DNA of 64,000 bases, from the NCBI GenBank assembly GCA_004552305.1, contig SFOX01000002.1:1-64000 (forward strand), read 5' to 3'. The notes beneath the pieces were generated by a model. The model ran no database searches. It was not told where the DNA came from and saw nothing but the letters and a program-made list of their open reading frames with translations. This document shows, piece by piece, positions 34,427 through 46,500 of the stretch (positions are counted from its first letter, which is position 1; every line of letters starts with the position of its first letter). The translations under genes were made by a program, and so were the position numbers. The stretch is from Subdoligranulum variabile. GTDB taxonomy: Bacteria > Bacillota > Clostridia > Oscillospirales > Ruminococcaceae.

Positions 34427-35641
34427 TTATTGGTGTTCGCGGGCAAAGGGGGTGGCGGGGACGCTTTCGGGGGTGTACAGCGTGTAATTGAGCAGGAACC
34501 GCTCGTGGTGGGGCAGGCGGTAGAACGCGGTTTTGATGCGCTCCAAGGGACCGGCACCCGATTCCACCGTGCTGCCGTTGAGTAAAATGACATACTGCGT
34601 GTCAAAGCGGCGGGCTGCCACATCACTGCAGCGCAGGGCGGTGCGCACGACCTCGCCCAGCTGCTTCATCATATCCTCGGTGCGCTTTACGCCTGTCCCG
34701 CGGGAGGGGGTAATGCGGATCAGCGCCAAAAACAGCGGCTCGCCGTGGCGCGCCTGCATCCCCCGGGCAACACGGTACGCGGTGCAAAATTCGTCAAAGC
34801 TGCACATAACCGCGCCGGTTTCGGTTTTGGCGGGCAAATCGCGCACCAAGGCGCGCAGATCCTCGTCCAAGGCGGAATCCGCCTGCCGCACCTGCCGGTA
34901 GGCAGAACCGGCGTGCTCCGGCTCCACCTTGCGGTGTAGGCAGCCGATCTCGGTGCCGCGCTCCGCCACAAGGCGGGCTTCGTCCTCACGCCCCATATTT
35001 TGCAGCGCCAGCATCCACTCTAAATACAGGCGCTCCTCGTAGGGGTCAAGCTCCAGCGCGTGGGCGCACAGGTCGGCAATGCGCTGGTTCTCGCCCCACT
35101 TTTTGCAAAGCTCCACAAGCCCCAGCAAGGCGTTGCGGTACTGCGCGTGCAGCCGCACGCTGACGGACTCCACCCAAGGCTCGCCGGCATTGTTGGGCAG
35201 CAAGCGCCCGGTGTACAGTGCCAGCACCTGCGCATACAGCTTGCCGCGCAGGTATTCATCGTTTTGGCGGGCAGCCTGCTGCATCCACTCGTCCACCGTA
35301 AAGGCGTCCACCTTGCACAGGCAGCCGGGGTTCCAGCGGTAGCAGCCGCGGCTGGTCACAACGCAGTTGCGCATCGGTGTCAGCTGCTCGTCCTCGATCA
35401 TATTGCGCACGCGGTGCAGGATGGCACGCAGCGCCATATCGGGGTTGGACGCGCGCTGCCCGCCCCAGATGGCGTCGATCAGCATTTTGTGGGAAACCGG
35501 CTCGCCGTGGTGCAAAATCAGGTACTCCATCACGGCGGTCGCCTTGCGGGAGGTCTGCAGCGGCTTCAGCACAGGTTCGCCGTTCAGGCGGATCTCAAAC
35601 CCGCCCAGCATTTGGATTTCGATTACATTTTTGGCGTCCAT
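34427..35641 (-). CDS. BTAD/SARP-type regulator with degenerate GGDEF-like C-terminus
   Basis: 404 aa. Residues about 8-105 form an OmpR-type winged helix (RKATAVMEYLILHHGEPVS...). Residues about 115-245 are a BTAD tetratricopeptide-like domain, with ALELDPYEERLYLEWMLAL. The last about 120 residues resemble a nucleotide-cyclase fold in which the GGDEF position reads RFDTQ (345-349), within AARRFDTQYVILLNG, so it is probably inactive but might bind a ligand. It starts 30 bases after the last minor pilin with GGGGGAAAG upstream, so it is the fifth gene of that operon. It probably regulates pilus genes; not proven. Confidence 0.8.
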   Translation of the reverse strand: MDAKNVIEIQMLGGFEIRLNGEPVLKPLQTSRKATAVMEYLILHHGEPVSHKMLIDAIWGGQRASNPDMALRAILHRVRNMIEDEQLTPMRNCVVTSRGCYRWNPGCLCKVDAFTVDEWMQQAARQNDEYLRGKLYAQVLALYTGRLLPNNAGEPWVESVSVRLHAQYRNALLGLVELCKKWGENQRIADLCAHALELDPYEERLYLEWMLALQNMGREDEARLVAERGTEIGCLHRKVEPEHAGSAYRQVRQADSALDEDLRALVRDLPAKTETGAVMCSFDEFCTAYRVARGMQARHGEPLFLALIRITPSRGTGVKRTEDMMKQLGEVVRTALRCSDVAARRFDTQYVILLNGSTVESGAGPLERIKTAFYRLPHHERFLLNYTLYTPESVPATPFAREHQ

Positions 35642-35671
35642 ACGTCTTTCCCCCTTATTGGTCAGTAAATT

Positions 35672-36415
35672 TTATGTGGTTGCCTTCAGCAGCGGCGCTG
35701 CCGAATACGCCGGTTTGCCCGGCAATGGGATGATCGCTTTTTGGGTGCAAAGCACCGTTGCGGCATCTTTTTCCGATACAATGGTCAGCACCACGGTCAG
35801 CGAGGTCAAATGCGGCTTGCCGTCGGCGCCGATCTGCCAGCCGCGCGCATAAAATTGCAGGCTGCCGACCTTCATATCCATATACGCGCCCTTGGCGTAG
35901 ATGTCGGTAAAGCCGTAGACATAGCCGTCCTGTGTGTCCTGCGCCGTTTGCGCGGTGCTGTAATACCGCATATGCAGGTAACCGTCGCGCGCTTGTGCCT
36001 TGGCGCTGCTCAGCACCTCCTTGTCCGTGCCGTCGGGCTGTTTCATTTTCAATGTCGGCACAGCGCCCGCATCCAGCAGGGCGATATGGCTGGGGTAGAC
36101 GCTGTATTGCAGCGCACTGCCCTGCGCGGGGCGGGGTTTTTCATTGGTGACAAGGCTTTGGTACACCGTGTCCGGGTATGTTGCACTGGCATCGACAAAG
36201 CAAAGCTCCCCTGCTGCGGTTTCCAGCTCCAGACGCAGGTTTTCGACCAGCGCATCCGCCAAGGTCTGGGCGCGGGTCTGCTGCTGCACGGTAACATACG
36301 CCTTGACGCAGGGCGCAATCAAGGTTGTGGCAGCCAGCGACAAAATCGCCAGCAGGGTTATACTGACCATAAGCTCCACCAGCGTGGTGCCTTTGCTGTT
36401 CTGTAGCGGTCGCAT
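35672..36415 (-). CDS. Minor pilin, PilW/GspJ-like
   Basis: 247 aa. The class III prepilin signal is SKG|TTLVELMVSITLLAILS, with predicted cleavage after G9 and Glu5 of the mature protein at E14. The hydrophobic helix is followed by an about 200-residue soluble domain of predicted beta structure. Position as the fourth gene after giant pilin, PilX-like and PilV-like matches PilW/GspJ in minor-pilin operons. Spacing to the upstream gene is 17 bases. Names are by analogy. Confidence 0.78.
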   Translation of the reverse strand: MRPLQNSKGTTLVELMVSITLLAILSLAATTLIAPCVKAYVTVQQQTRAQTLADALVENLRLELETAAGELCFVDASATYPDTVYQSLVTNEKPRPAQGSALQYSVYPSHIALLDAGAVPTLKMKQPDGTDKEVLSSAKAQARDGYLHMRYYSTAQTAQDTQDGYVYGFTDIYAKGAYMDMKVGSLQFYARGWQIGADGKPHLTSLTVVLTIVSEKDAATVLCTQKAIIPLPGKPAYSAAPLLKATT

Positions 36416-36432
36416 CCGTGTAAGCTCTCCCC

Positions 36433-36780
36433 TTATTTTGTGTAGCGGTAAAAATCAAAATCGGCGGCGTTTTGGTCTTTTTTGTGGTTGACTTGCAGCT
36501 GAATCTCCCCCACCATAAAGGACCCTCCCGTCCCTTCGGCGGTAAACGTCCAGCTGATGCCGCTGCCGCTGTCCGTCCACGTTACGGCGGGGGTATTATT
36601 GACCGGGTACAGCTCGCTGACGCGGGTATACGCCTGCTCGCGCAGGGTTTCGGCTTTTATCGTCATAGCGCGGGCAAACCGCAGGGAGGCTGCAAATACC
36701 GCGATAAAAATCAGCATCAGCAAAAAGGCTGCCATAACTTCCACGATGGTTTCACCGCGTTGGTGTAAGCGTTTTGGCAT
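36433..36780 (-). CDS. Minor pilin, PilV/GspI-like
   Basis: 115 aa. Prepilin signal QRG|ETIVEVMAAFLLMLIFIAVF, cleavage after G9 and Glu5 at E14. A short soluble domain has predicted strands (ISWTFTAEGTGGSF, GEIQLQVNH). Its start overlaps the previous stop by one base (TGATG). The ETIVEVM signature is typical of the PilV/GspI group of initiating minor pilins. It is too small and too unlike PilA to be a confident major pilin. Confidence 0.75.
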   Translation of the reverse strand: MPKRLHQRGETIVEVMAAFLLMLIFIAVFAASLRFARAMTIKAETLREQAYTRVSELYPVNNTPAVTWTDSGSGISWTFTAEGTGGSFMVGEIQLQVNHKKDQNAADFDFYRYTK

Positions 36781-37565
36781 CAGGTGGCTCCTTTCTGGCT
36801 GCGCACGCCGCGCGTATAGGTTAGGCTGGTGGGTGTTCCGTTCGTGTCGTAATGCAGGGTGACGGCTGGCTTGTTTGTGTCGGTCACTTTAACACCCTTA
36901 TCTTTATCCCCGTCCACGTAGAATTTTCTCTCGTTCGGATCCCATTTATAATGCGTTGCACCGTTATTATTTAACGTGTAATACACATCATAATGCGCGC
37001 TGCGGACATAGTTGACGGTGTAGGCATAGCTCACGCCGTCCTTTTCTGCCTGGACGGTGATATCCAACTCCAAATCCTTGACGGTGTGCGTGGAGCTTCC
37101 CATTTCGGACAGCGTTTCTGCCAAGTTTTCGGCATCGCTGTAGTGTATGGGTATATCCGCTGTCAGGTCGTCAGCCTCGGTGCCGGGGCGGCGCTGCAGG
37201 GTCAGGGTCAGCTTGTCGGCGCCTGCCTCGTCGTTTTCTTTTTCACGACTTTTTATTACCGTTTTGCCCGACTCCTGCGTGTAGATGTTGGTGCCGTAAG
37301 CCACGGAGTTCATATAGGTATCGTTGATGAACTTGGCAAACTCGCTGGTTTCGTCCTTCAGTTCCTTTTCCAGCACGTCCGAAAAGCTGACCGCCAGCTG
37401 GTACGCCTGTTGTTCGCGCAGCTGGCTGTTGGCGTTGGCGGTCAGTACCGAGGCTGCGTACCCCAGTGCTGCCGCCAGCGCCACAAACAGCGCGCCCAGG
37501 CAAAGCACCAAAAGAATCGCTATACCGTCCTGTTTTTGCAGGATGCGGCGCAGCTTGTTTTGCAT
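36780..37565 (-). CDS. Minor pilin, PilX/GspK-like, without Glu5
   Basis: 261 aa. The signal KQDG|IAILLVLCLGALFVALAA suggests cleavage after G14. The fifth mature residue is Leu, not Glu, the same loss that marks GspK, the tip pseudopilin of type II secretion. The soluble part is about 200 residues with repeated Asp/Tyr segments (YVDGDKDKGVKV). It follows the giant pilin by 33 bases with AAAGGA upstream. A PilX/GspK-type tip role is inferred from sequence and order. Confidence 0.72.
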   Translation of the reverse strand: MQNKLRRILQKQDGIAILLVLCLGALFVALAAALGYAASVLTANANSQLREQQAYQLAVSFSDVLEKELKDETSEFAKFINDTYMNSVAYGTNIYTQESGKTVIKSREKENDEAGADKLTLTLQRRPGTEADDLTADIPIHYSDAENLAETLSEMGSSTHTVKDLELDITVQAEKDGVSYAYTVNYVRSAHYDVYYTLNNNGATHYKWDPNERKFYVDGDKDKGVKVTDTNKPAVTLHYDTNGTPTSLTYTRGVRSQKGAT

Positions 37566-37598
37566 AGGGCATTTCCTTTCCGGCGGATGGCTCCGACC

Positions 37599-40500
37599 TT
37601 AGTTTGTCTGTTGGGGGTCAATCGTGGCAGGTTGCGAAGGCTGCACGTTTGCCCCCTTGGCGGTAATTTTCACCTCGGCGGTGTAGGGTGTCAGCTGGCC
37701 GCTTGTGGAATCATCGGGGTCCGCATACACGACTTCTGCCAAGTCGGGCAGGATCAGGCGGTAGGTCTTTGTTTCGGCAACGTACTGCAGCATCGGGTGC
37801 ACCTGCATGGTGTAGTAGCGCCGCAGGTTGCCCTCCTGCAGGATGTCACCTGTCAGCGTGGTGGGTTCCAGAACCGGGTTTCCATCCTCGTCCGTGGTTT
37901 GGGTGGTATCCAGATACCAGCTGCCGTCGTCGTTGGGTTTCAGTTCAAAACTGGTACTTTCATCGACGATTTTTTCCACCTTCCGCACAGCGCCGCGGGC
38001 GGTTTTCACTACGGGGTCGCCGTTTTCGTCCTTTACTGTTTCGCCGTTATCGTCCTGCTCGTACTCGTCCTTCGGCTGCACGGTAATGCGCAGGGTGTAG
38101 GGGCTGCCGTTGTTCTCTGTCGGGGTCACCGTAACCTCATAGACATTTGCCAGCATGGTTTCGCCATCGGCGGCAGTGTACAGGTTATCGGCAGACCACT
38201 GCACGGCAACACGCTGAACGGTCAGCTTGGTATTGGCGCCGCTTGTTGCATTCGGCGTATCCGAGATAACGGCATCGCCCGTGTACTCGCTGGTGCTGCG
38301 CACGGCAAGCGGTTTATCCAGTTGGATGCAAGGCACTTGCAGCCCGGTGGTGGTGTAATACGTCCAGACCGAGCAAGCCTTGCCCTCCTCCGTGGTCATG
38401 GTGCGCACGGCGGGCAGCAGATACCAGCCGCCGTATTGGGGCTGCATGGCAAAATTGTCGGTAAGGGTGTACTGAACCGTTGTACCCGTGGTTTCAACCT
38501 TGGTTTCGGCTTGCACGCCGATGGTGCGGAATTCCGGCGGGATCAGGCAGACGGCTTTATTTCCGTCTTGCAGCAGCGTTTCCAGCCTATCTTGCAGGGC
38601 TTTGAGTTTGTCTGCCTTGGTTTCGGGTTTGGCATCTTTCCAATCGTTGACCAAGGTCACCACGGTATCGTAGTCGGTCTTATCTTTAAACAGATAGCCG
38701 GTGACATAGTGGGAGCTGCTGTCATTCACGGTAAACTGCACTTGCAGTCTGTTCAAAAATTCGTCCTGCGTGGGGGCGGTGTTGGTAAATTCCACTTTGC
38801 TTACTGTGGGCGCGGTTTCGCGGGTCACCACGGTAAACTCGTTGCTGGTTGCGCTGTACGGGCTTCGCTGCACGGCGCCGCTCTCGTCAGCAGGCACCGC
38901 GACCACGCGCAGACGCAGCGTTTTGCCTTGGTATTTTTCCAAGTTGACGATCAGGCTGGCGTCCGTGGTACCCGTCCATGTTTCGGCGGCGGGTTTCCAG
39001 ACGTCGCCGTCCTTGTACTCTGCCAGCAGCTCGTAGTGGTCCAGTGCGCTGTCGGGGATGCCCGTCCATGTAATTTTATACGGCAGGGTTTCGGCGTCGG
39101 CGTTGTTGGTCAGCAAAATGCTGTTGGGCGCGCCGGGCTGGGTCAGGCGGGTGCGAATGCCCGTATAGGTTTGGGATGCCGTTGCGCCCACGGTGTTGGT
39201 GCTGCCCGTTTGGGGTACGCTGGTAACCGCAAGGCGCACGGTGGCAAAGTGCCAGTCCGCCGCGCCGTTGGCGAGCTTATCCACCGCCACGGTCAGCGTG
39301 GATTTCGCGCTGTCCGATATCAGGGTTACCGCGTCCGTGGGCAGGTTGATTTCGACCTCGTTGTTTGCATCGGTTACGCCGTACAGCTTGTAGGTGTAAT
39401 CGGACGCACCTGCGGCGTTAGCCCAAGTAAAGGTATAGAGCAGATTGTTTTGGTCATCCAGCGTCCAGTTTGCCGTTTCGCTCAAGGCGGGGGCAGGTAC
39501 TACCGTCAGGTTGACATCTTTGGTTTTGGTGCAGGGGTATCGGTCAGGATTCCACAGCGAGGCAAAACAGTAATCCTCATACCGTACCATTTTGCCTTCC
39601 TCTACCCGCACATACTCCACGGGGTGGTCGTAGCCATCCTCCCCGGGGCGGAATTCCCAACGGCAGGTGGTATCGCCCATACCCGTGTTGACGGGGGCTG
39701 CCAGAATGCGCCACGCGGAATAATCGGTCAGCGCATAGGCGGGCAGGTCGGTAAAGGTAACACGGGTAGGCGAACCGGACAAAACCGTTTCGACCGCCTG
39801 CAGGGTGACATATTGCCCGTACAGGTCTTTACCGTCTACTGTAGTAATATCCTTCTGGCATTTGCCTTGCAGCATAATGCGGTACTTGGGGTTGACCTTT
39901 TGCCCGGTAATGTGTACATCCGCCGTAATGGCAAGGTTGTCGGTGCTGGTGCCTGTTACCGCGACATGCTCAATGCTCAAGGTACCCAGACCGCCGTAGT
40001 TATTGCCGGGCAGGTAGGTCATCACATTGTATTGGGCGGACTGCATCCATTCAGTCGAGTTATTGGCTTTTACCGTGGCGCGCACAGAAACCGTGCCGCT
40101 TTTCTGAGAATTGGGCAGCCAGAACAGATAGCCCTTGGTGTTTTTCACTCCTTGTTCATTTTTACCGATATCATTTTTTTTGATGGTTTTTGGAGAAGAT
40201 CCGCCGTAGTCGATGCTAATCTTCCAATCTTCCTTCACATCGGTATAGTCGTCCACGTTTTCCAAAATGACATCCACGCCGCTATCAAAGCTCAGCAGCT
40301 TGATTTGCGGGGTCGGCAGGGTTTTGGCAAAGGTGAATACCGTACTGCTGGAGGTTGCCTTGCCGTCTTTAGAGTTGCAGGGCGTGACCTCTACAATGTA
40401 CTGTTTGCCCGCCCAATCTTTGGGGGCTTCCAAGGTGTATTGGTTGGTGTAGACCGTGGCGGTGGGCAGAATTTCGGGCATTTCCTTATACTCGCCATTC

Positions 40501-43500
40501 TCGCCCTGCACCTTGACCGTCACCTTATAGTGCGATGCGCCCGTTACGGGGTCCCATGTAACACGGTAGCGCCCGTAGATGGGGGCTCCGTCGCCGGTAG
40601 CATCGCTCCAAACAGCGTTGATGTTGGTAACCGTGGCATTTTCCATATCGTACTGCTTGTCCAGTACATCTTTATAATAGGCTTGTACTGCCGTGTCGGT
40701 TATGTCGCTCATATCCGGGCGGTTGCTGTCGTATTTTTTGTCCGCGTCCGAATTCTTGCTTTCGCCAAAGGTAAACAGAATATCTGCCAGCTTTTTGCTT
40801 GCGTCCGTGCTGCTTACAATGGTATTGCCTTGAATATAGCTGTTGCCGCCGTCAATTTTTTCCAGCGTATTTCCGCCGCCCGCACCCATGTTGGCAATCA
40901 GTGCCGCAAAATACTTACCGCTGGTTGTATTCTTTCCCGCGTAAAGGCGATAGCCGGGGGTGATGGAGGGGTCAAAAGCATACGTTTTATTGTAGCGGTC
41001 TGTGCCGGTTTTGGGGTAGTTATAGCCACTAGTGTACGCTTGCCTCTCTTGCAGGGTTTCCAGCGCATAGGGTGTAGCGTATGCGTTGCCTGCCGTTGAA
41101 ACATCAAAGCTGCTCTTGTCCATATACAGGTTGGGCTGCTTCTCATCAAGCTTGATGTTTTCTTCCCTGGTTCCACCAAAGGGACGCATAATGGCACAGT
41201 CGGAATTATCCTTGGCATCGTCCATCGGAGACTTGCTGCGGTACAGTGTAAAGCAGTTCGTGATGGTCGTTGCCGCCCGGGTATTAGCACCGCCGTTGCC
41301 GCGGTTGCCGTAAATGCCAACTACATCATTTGCGCCGCCCACAGAGGTCATATCCAAGCAGTAATTGCGGCAGCGGTCAATGTTGACCTCCGCATTTTTG
41401 ATGCTCGTTTGGGGTCCCAGCCACGCCATAACGCCCACGCACAGCGAGTTGGACTGCATTTTGATGCTGCCGTTTACGCAGTCGGTAATATTGACAACCA
41501 GATAATCGCTTGCGTCTTTCATCTGGATCTTGCCCAAAATGCCGCCGACGTCGTTGGCAGTTTTTTTCTTGCTTTCGTTTTCCCAAAGCATATCGCCGTG
41601 GTTTTGGCAGCTGACAAGGTTGGTGGTACCGCCCGCCACGGGCTTGTCAAACAGGGCAACAATACCGCCCATCGTGCCGGAACCGCCGCCGCCGTTGGAG
41701 TTGGCACGCATCGTGCCGAAGTTAAAGCAGTGTTCCAGCGTGCCGCCGTTATCCACCCACAGGCAGATGATGCCCGCCAAGTTATTGGAACGGCTGTTAT
41801 GCACCGTGCCGTAGTTGACCACGTTGGTCAGGCTCCAGCGGTCGCCCGAACGGTTTTGCTGCACGCCGATCACACCGCCGACATTGGCGTTGGCGACGTG
41901 CTGGTTGCTGCTGTTTTGGGTGTCGTCCTTGCCCTTGGCGCCATTCTCCGTGCGGTTGAAGCGGCGCACGGCGGCGCAGTTGAGCAGGTTGGTCATATCC
42001 TTGTCGGACTCGTTTTGACCGATCATACCGCCGACTACGGCATTGTCCACGTTACCGTTGTCGCAATAGACGAACCATTTTCCGGTGGCGGTGTCGTGCA
42101 AAACGCCGGTGTCGGTGTTGTAGCCGGTAACGCCGCCCAAATAGCCCGCGGCTTGCTCTGTGCTTTTGGTGGCGCTGCCGCGCAGGGCAACCGTCAGCTG
42201 GTTTTTGGCAAGACCGTTCTCCGTGTAAACGGTTGTATAGTCGTCGCCCGCACGCACGGCATCCACACCGCGCAGGGCAGTAAAGGCTGCATCGGCAGAA
42301 TCGGTTTCGCTTTTGTTGTCAACAGCTTGGCTGTATTTCAGCTCGGCAATCATTTCATCGGTTTTGCCGTTTTCAAGCCAATCCTTGATTTTGCTGACCG
42401 CTGCCGCAGTGTCTTTACCGCCGCAGCCGGAGATTTCGCCCGCGTTCGACCCGGCAATGCCGCCCACAAAGCCGTATTTGGCAATGACGGCGCTGCTTTC
42501 ATCCGTGCCAATGAAGCTCTTTTCAATGGTGCCGCTGTTGCGCCCGACAATACCGCCCACATGGCTGGCATTGTTCAGCTTGGTTGCAACGTCTTGGCTG
42601 GACTCCACGTTTGTGATGCCCAGCACATTGATGCGTATCTTCTGCACGGTGCAGCCCGTAACGGTGGCATTGTTTACGCCCGCCACACCGCCGATAGCAT
42701 CGCCCACCTTGGCTGCGCCCGCCGTGGCAGGGGCGGCACTGGCGATGTTCTCCCCCAGCTGCCCCGCCGTAAAGGTGCAGTTTTGCAGGGTGCCGTTGTT
42801 TACGCCCGCAACGCCGCCCAAGGTGCGATATTTTGCAAGATTTTCGGTCACGTCCAGCGCGACCTGTACATTATTAATAGTAGCGTCTTTTTCGTTTCGC
42901 CCTGCCGCGCCGCCGAAGGTGATATCTGCGGCGGTCAGTTTCTCAAAGGTAAGGGCGTTTTGTTCTACTTTGCAAGCGGACGTTTCGGTGCCGATGATGG
43001 TTCCTTTGTTCACGCCCGCAATGCCGCCGATTACGGTGGCATCGCCCTGCAAGGCGGCGCTTTGTACGGTAACGCCCTGAATGGTGCCGTTGTTGACGGC
43101 CGCCACAGCGCCCATATAGGCAGAGCCGCTGTTGACGGTGCAGCCATTCACCTGCACGGCGCTGATGTTGCCGCTGTTGAGCGCCGCCACGCCGCCCGCA
43201 TCGCCGTTTTCACAGGTGACTTTTGCGCCTACGGTAGCGCCATTTTCAATACTGCCCGCGTTTTGCCCGGCAATGCCGCCCGCGTTGTTCGATGCGGCGT
43301 AAACCGCGCCGGCATAGCTGCCCGCCGATACAACGGCGTTTTGCGCATTGCTGCCCACGGCGGCACCTGCGTTTTGGTTGGCGCGCACGGTGAGGGTAGA
43401 CGCTGTTGTGCAGCCTTGCACGCTGCCGAGGTTTTCGCCCGCCAGACCGCCGACAGCTTCGCTGCCCTGCACGCTGCCGCCCGTTACGGTGACGCTTTGC

Positions 43501-46500
43501 ACGGCACCGCTGTTTTGCCCCACAGCGCCGCCCGCGTTGCTGCCGCTGGCGGCCACGTTGGCGGTCAGCAAGGTGCTGTTTTGCACAGTGCCGTTGTTTT
43601 TGCCCGCCAGACCGCCGACAACTTGGCTGCCCTGCACGGTGACGGTGCAATTGTTGATATTTTCAATCTTGCCTTTCTGCGCGTTAAGACCTGCCACGCC
43701 GCCGATAGCCTGCTCACCGCTGATGGTAACACTCTGGGGTGTGCTGGCTTGGATGCTGCCCGCGTTGACGCCCGCAATGCCGCCGATATAGGTATAGCCC
43801 GTCTGGCGCGTGCCTAAGTTGGCGTTTTGGGTGCAGCTTTGGATCGTTCCGGCATTATACCCGGCGATGCCGCCCGCCATCTGTTTGTGGAAAACGCCCG
43901 CAAAGTTTTGGCAGTTGTCCAGCGTGGCGGAACCCCCGGCATAGCCGATGATGCCGCCCGCCATATTGCCGGTTACGGCATCCGCAGACGAGGCGGGCTG
44001 TGCCAGCAGGCTGCCGCTGCTGTGCAAAACGCCCTTGCTGACGCTGTGTTGCGCGCCGTTTTGGGCGTTGTTCAGCGCCAGATGCTCGCCGCAGCCGACC
44101 ACGCCGCCGACATAGGCATCGGCGGTAAGGTTCAGCGCGTTGGTGCAGCCGTCCAGCGTTACGGTTGCTGTTCCTTCGGCATTCCGCACGGCGACCGTCA
44201 AGATGCTGTTGGTGTCGGTCACCACAGGCAGCAGGAGCTTGGCGCGGGTGATGGTGTTGCTTTCCGTGGGCATAGCCGCAATGACCTGATTGTAGCCGAC
44301 AATGCCGCCCGCCAGCGCTTGGGCTTGCAGGCTGTTGCCGCTGCCGCCCGTGCAAAGTTTGGTTGCGGTCATACTTTGGGCAACCACGTTGGCACCCAGC
44401 ACGCCGCCCACGCAGTAGCGCCCGGAAACCAGCTCCGCCTTAACGGTAACGGCGGGCAGTGTGGTGCCGCAGTTCAAGCCCGCCAGACCGCCCACGGCGT
44501 CCTGCGCACCGACAATGCGCCCGCTGACCGTAAGGGTTGCGGAATTTTGCACAGTAATCTGTGCTTTTTCATCGTTAAAGCCGACCACGCCGCCCACAAA
44601 GCTGCCGCCGTGCAGCAGGGTGCTGACTGCGGCGTCCTTCGTCCAATGGATGGTACCCGCGTTGCAGCCCGCCACGCCGCCGACAAAATCTGCGTAGTGG
44701 TCTTTCGCCATAGCCTGCAGCAGCTGTACGCGGCTGGCGTTGGTGGCGGTGTTGGTGGAGGCTGCCGCCGTGCAGTTGGTCAGCGTGCCTTCGTTATAGC
44801 CGACAATGCCGCCCGCGTAGGCTGCCTTTGTACCAAACGCGGCGGTCATACCGGTGTTGCTCATACCGGTAATGGTGCTGCCCTTGCCGTTGTAGGACAC
44901 CACACCGCCCACATAGCGGTGACCAAACACATGGCTGCTGTTGGCGGTACCTTCGCTCAGTACCGTGCCGCTGGAAAGCCCGCCGACCACGCCGCCGACA
45001 AAGGTGTTGCCCAGCACATAGCCGCTGCCGGTTTTGCAGTCGGTAATGGTTACACTGTCGCCAAAGCCGACCAGCCCGCCGACGAAATCGCCCTGCAGGG
45101 GGGAAGCTGCGCTCAGCGCGCCGTTCGTATCATAGCCGTTTACGATCAGGGTTTTGACATCGTTCTCGCTCAGGCTGCTGCGGGTGCTGCTGTAGCTGTT
45201 TTCCAGCTCAGCGTATTTCATCATACCTGCCACGCCGCCGAAGAACTGCCCCAGCACGCGGCTTTCGCCCGCCGTGTAACCCTGATAGCCCGCCAGCGCC
45301 AGCACACTGCCCGTGTTGTTGAGGTTGTTTGCGGTGGTTTCGCTTGCAGATTTGCCGCACAGGTTGCCCGCTACACCGCCGGTGTAGGCGTTGCCGCAGA
45401 CCTCGGCAGAGTTATTTAGGGTGTCTACCGTGCAGGAATCCTGCAAAGAGAGTACACCGAACACACCGCCCACGCCGATGGCGCGGTCGATGCTGTTCGT
45501 TGTTAGGCGGCTTCGCTCGGTGGCTTCATCGGCGGCAGCGGTGGCTTTGGTGCCGCCGTCCTGCCAGATGCCCGCCACGGTGACATTTTTGTCCACCGTA
45601 AGGGTTTGCAGTTTTGCGCCGCTGCCCGGCACGGCGCTGCCGACCAGCCCGCCGATGCCCAGAGGTTCGTTGTCGATTTTGCCGTCACTGTCCGCGTCCG
45701 TGCGGGTGTAGGTGGTGGTTTGATCGTCAAAGGTCAGCGATGCCGCCACACGCGCAGTTGCCGTGCGGTTTTTGCTGCGCTTGACGGTGCAGTTTTGCAC
45801 CGTGCCGGTGGAAACGCCGCACAAGGCACCCACCGCGCGCACGTTTTCGCGGTAGCCCTCGGCATCTGTATCCATAACGGCAAGGGCTTCGCCGCCCACG
45901 GTGTAGGTGCCTGTGGACTCTGCCGTCAGGTTGACCAGCACGTCCGGGTCTGCCAGCGTCAGGTTTTGGATGGTGCCGCTGTTTTCTGCCACCAAGCCGA
46001 TGTAGCGGCAGCCGTCCTTGGCAACCGAGTTGCCGCGCAGCTGCAGACCTGTGATGGTGTGGCGGTCGCCGTTCAGCGTCACTTTCTCTTTCAGCGCCAA
46101 CAGGCTGGGCCACGCCACAGGTGCGTCCGCTGCAGGGGTCCTGGCGGCGGCGGATGTACCCTCGGCGCAATAGACGACGGGCGCACCGCTGAGCCAGTCG
46201 ATATCCTTGGTCAGCTTGGCGGTCAGGGCGCTATTGCCCGCATACCAGCGCAGGTTGTACAGGTGGCGGAAGCATTGCAGCTCGGCAGTTGCGCCGCCCT
46301 TGGCGTACAGCGAGTTTTCGGTGTTGGTGTCAGCGCCCTCGCTGACGGTGTAGGAGGTCACACTTTCGGCGCGGGGCGCTGCGGTGATTTTGGCGTAGAT
46401 GTCGGTGGCATCCTTCACAAAGCGGGTGATGCTGAAAAACTCGGTCTTGTCAATGTCAGCACCGCTCACAGCGTTGTTGCGTGCCTGCAGGATGGCGGCA

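Noticed and set aside
34427..35641. Active diguanylate cyclase
   Set aside because: The GGDEF position reads RFDTQ, so catalytic residues are missing; at most a ligand-binding remnant.
36993..41099. 1368-aa open frame on the plus strand
   Set aside because: It lies wholly opposite the minor and giant pilin genes. Its translation is a low-complexity antisense of those proteins with no recognisable domains, and the minus-strand product has a clear prepilin leader and repeats.
41409..43817. 802-aa open frame on the plus strand opposite the GLUG repeats
   Set aside because: Antisense shadow: the periodic His/Ala-rich translation simply mirrors the GLUG repeat codons.
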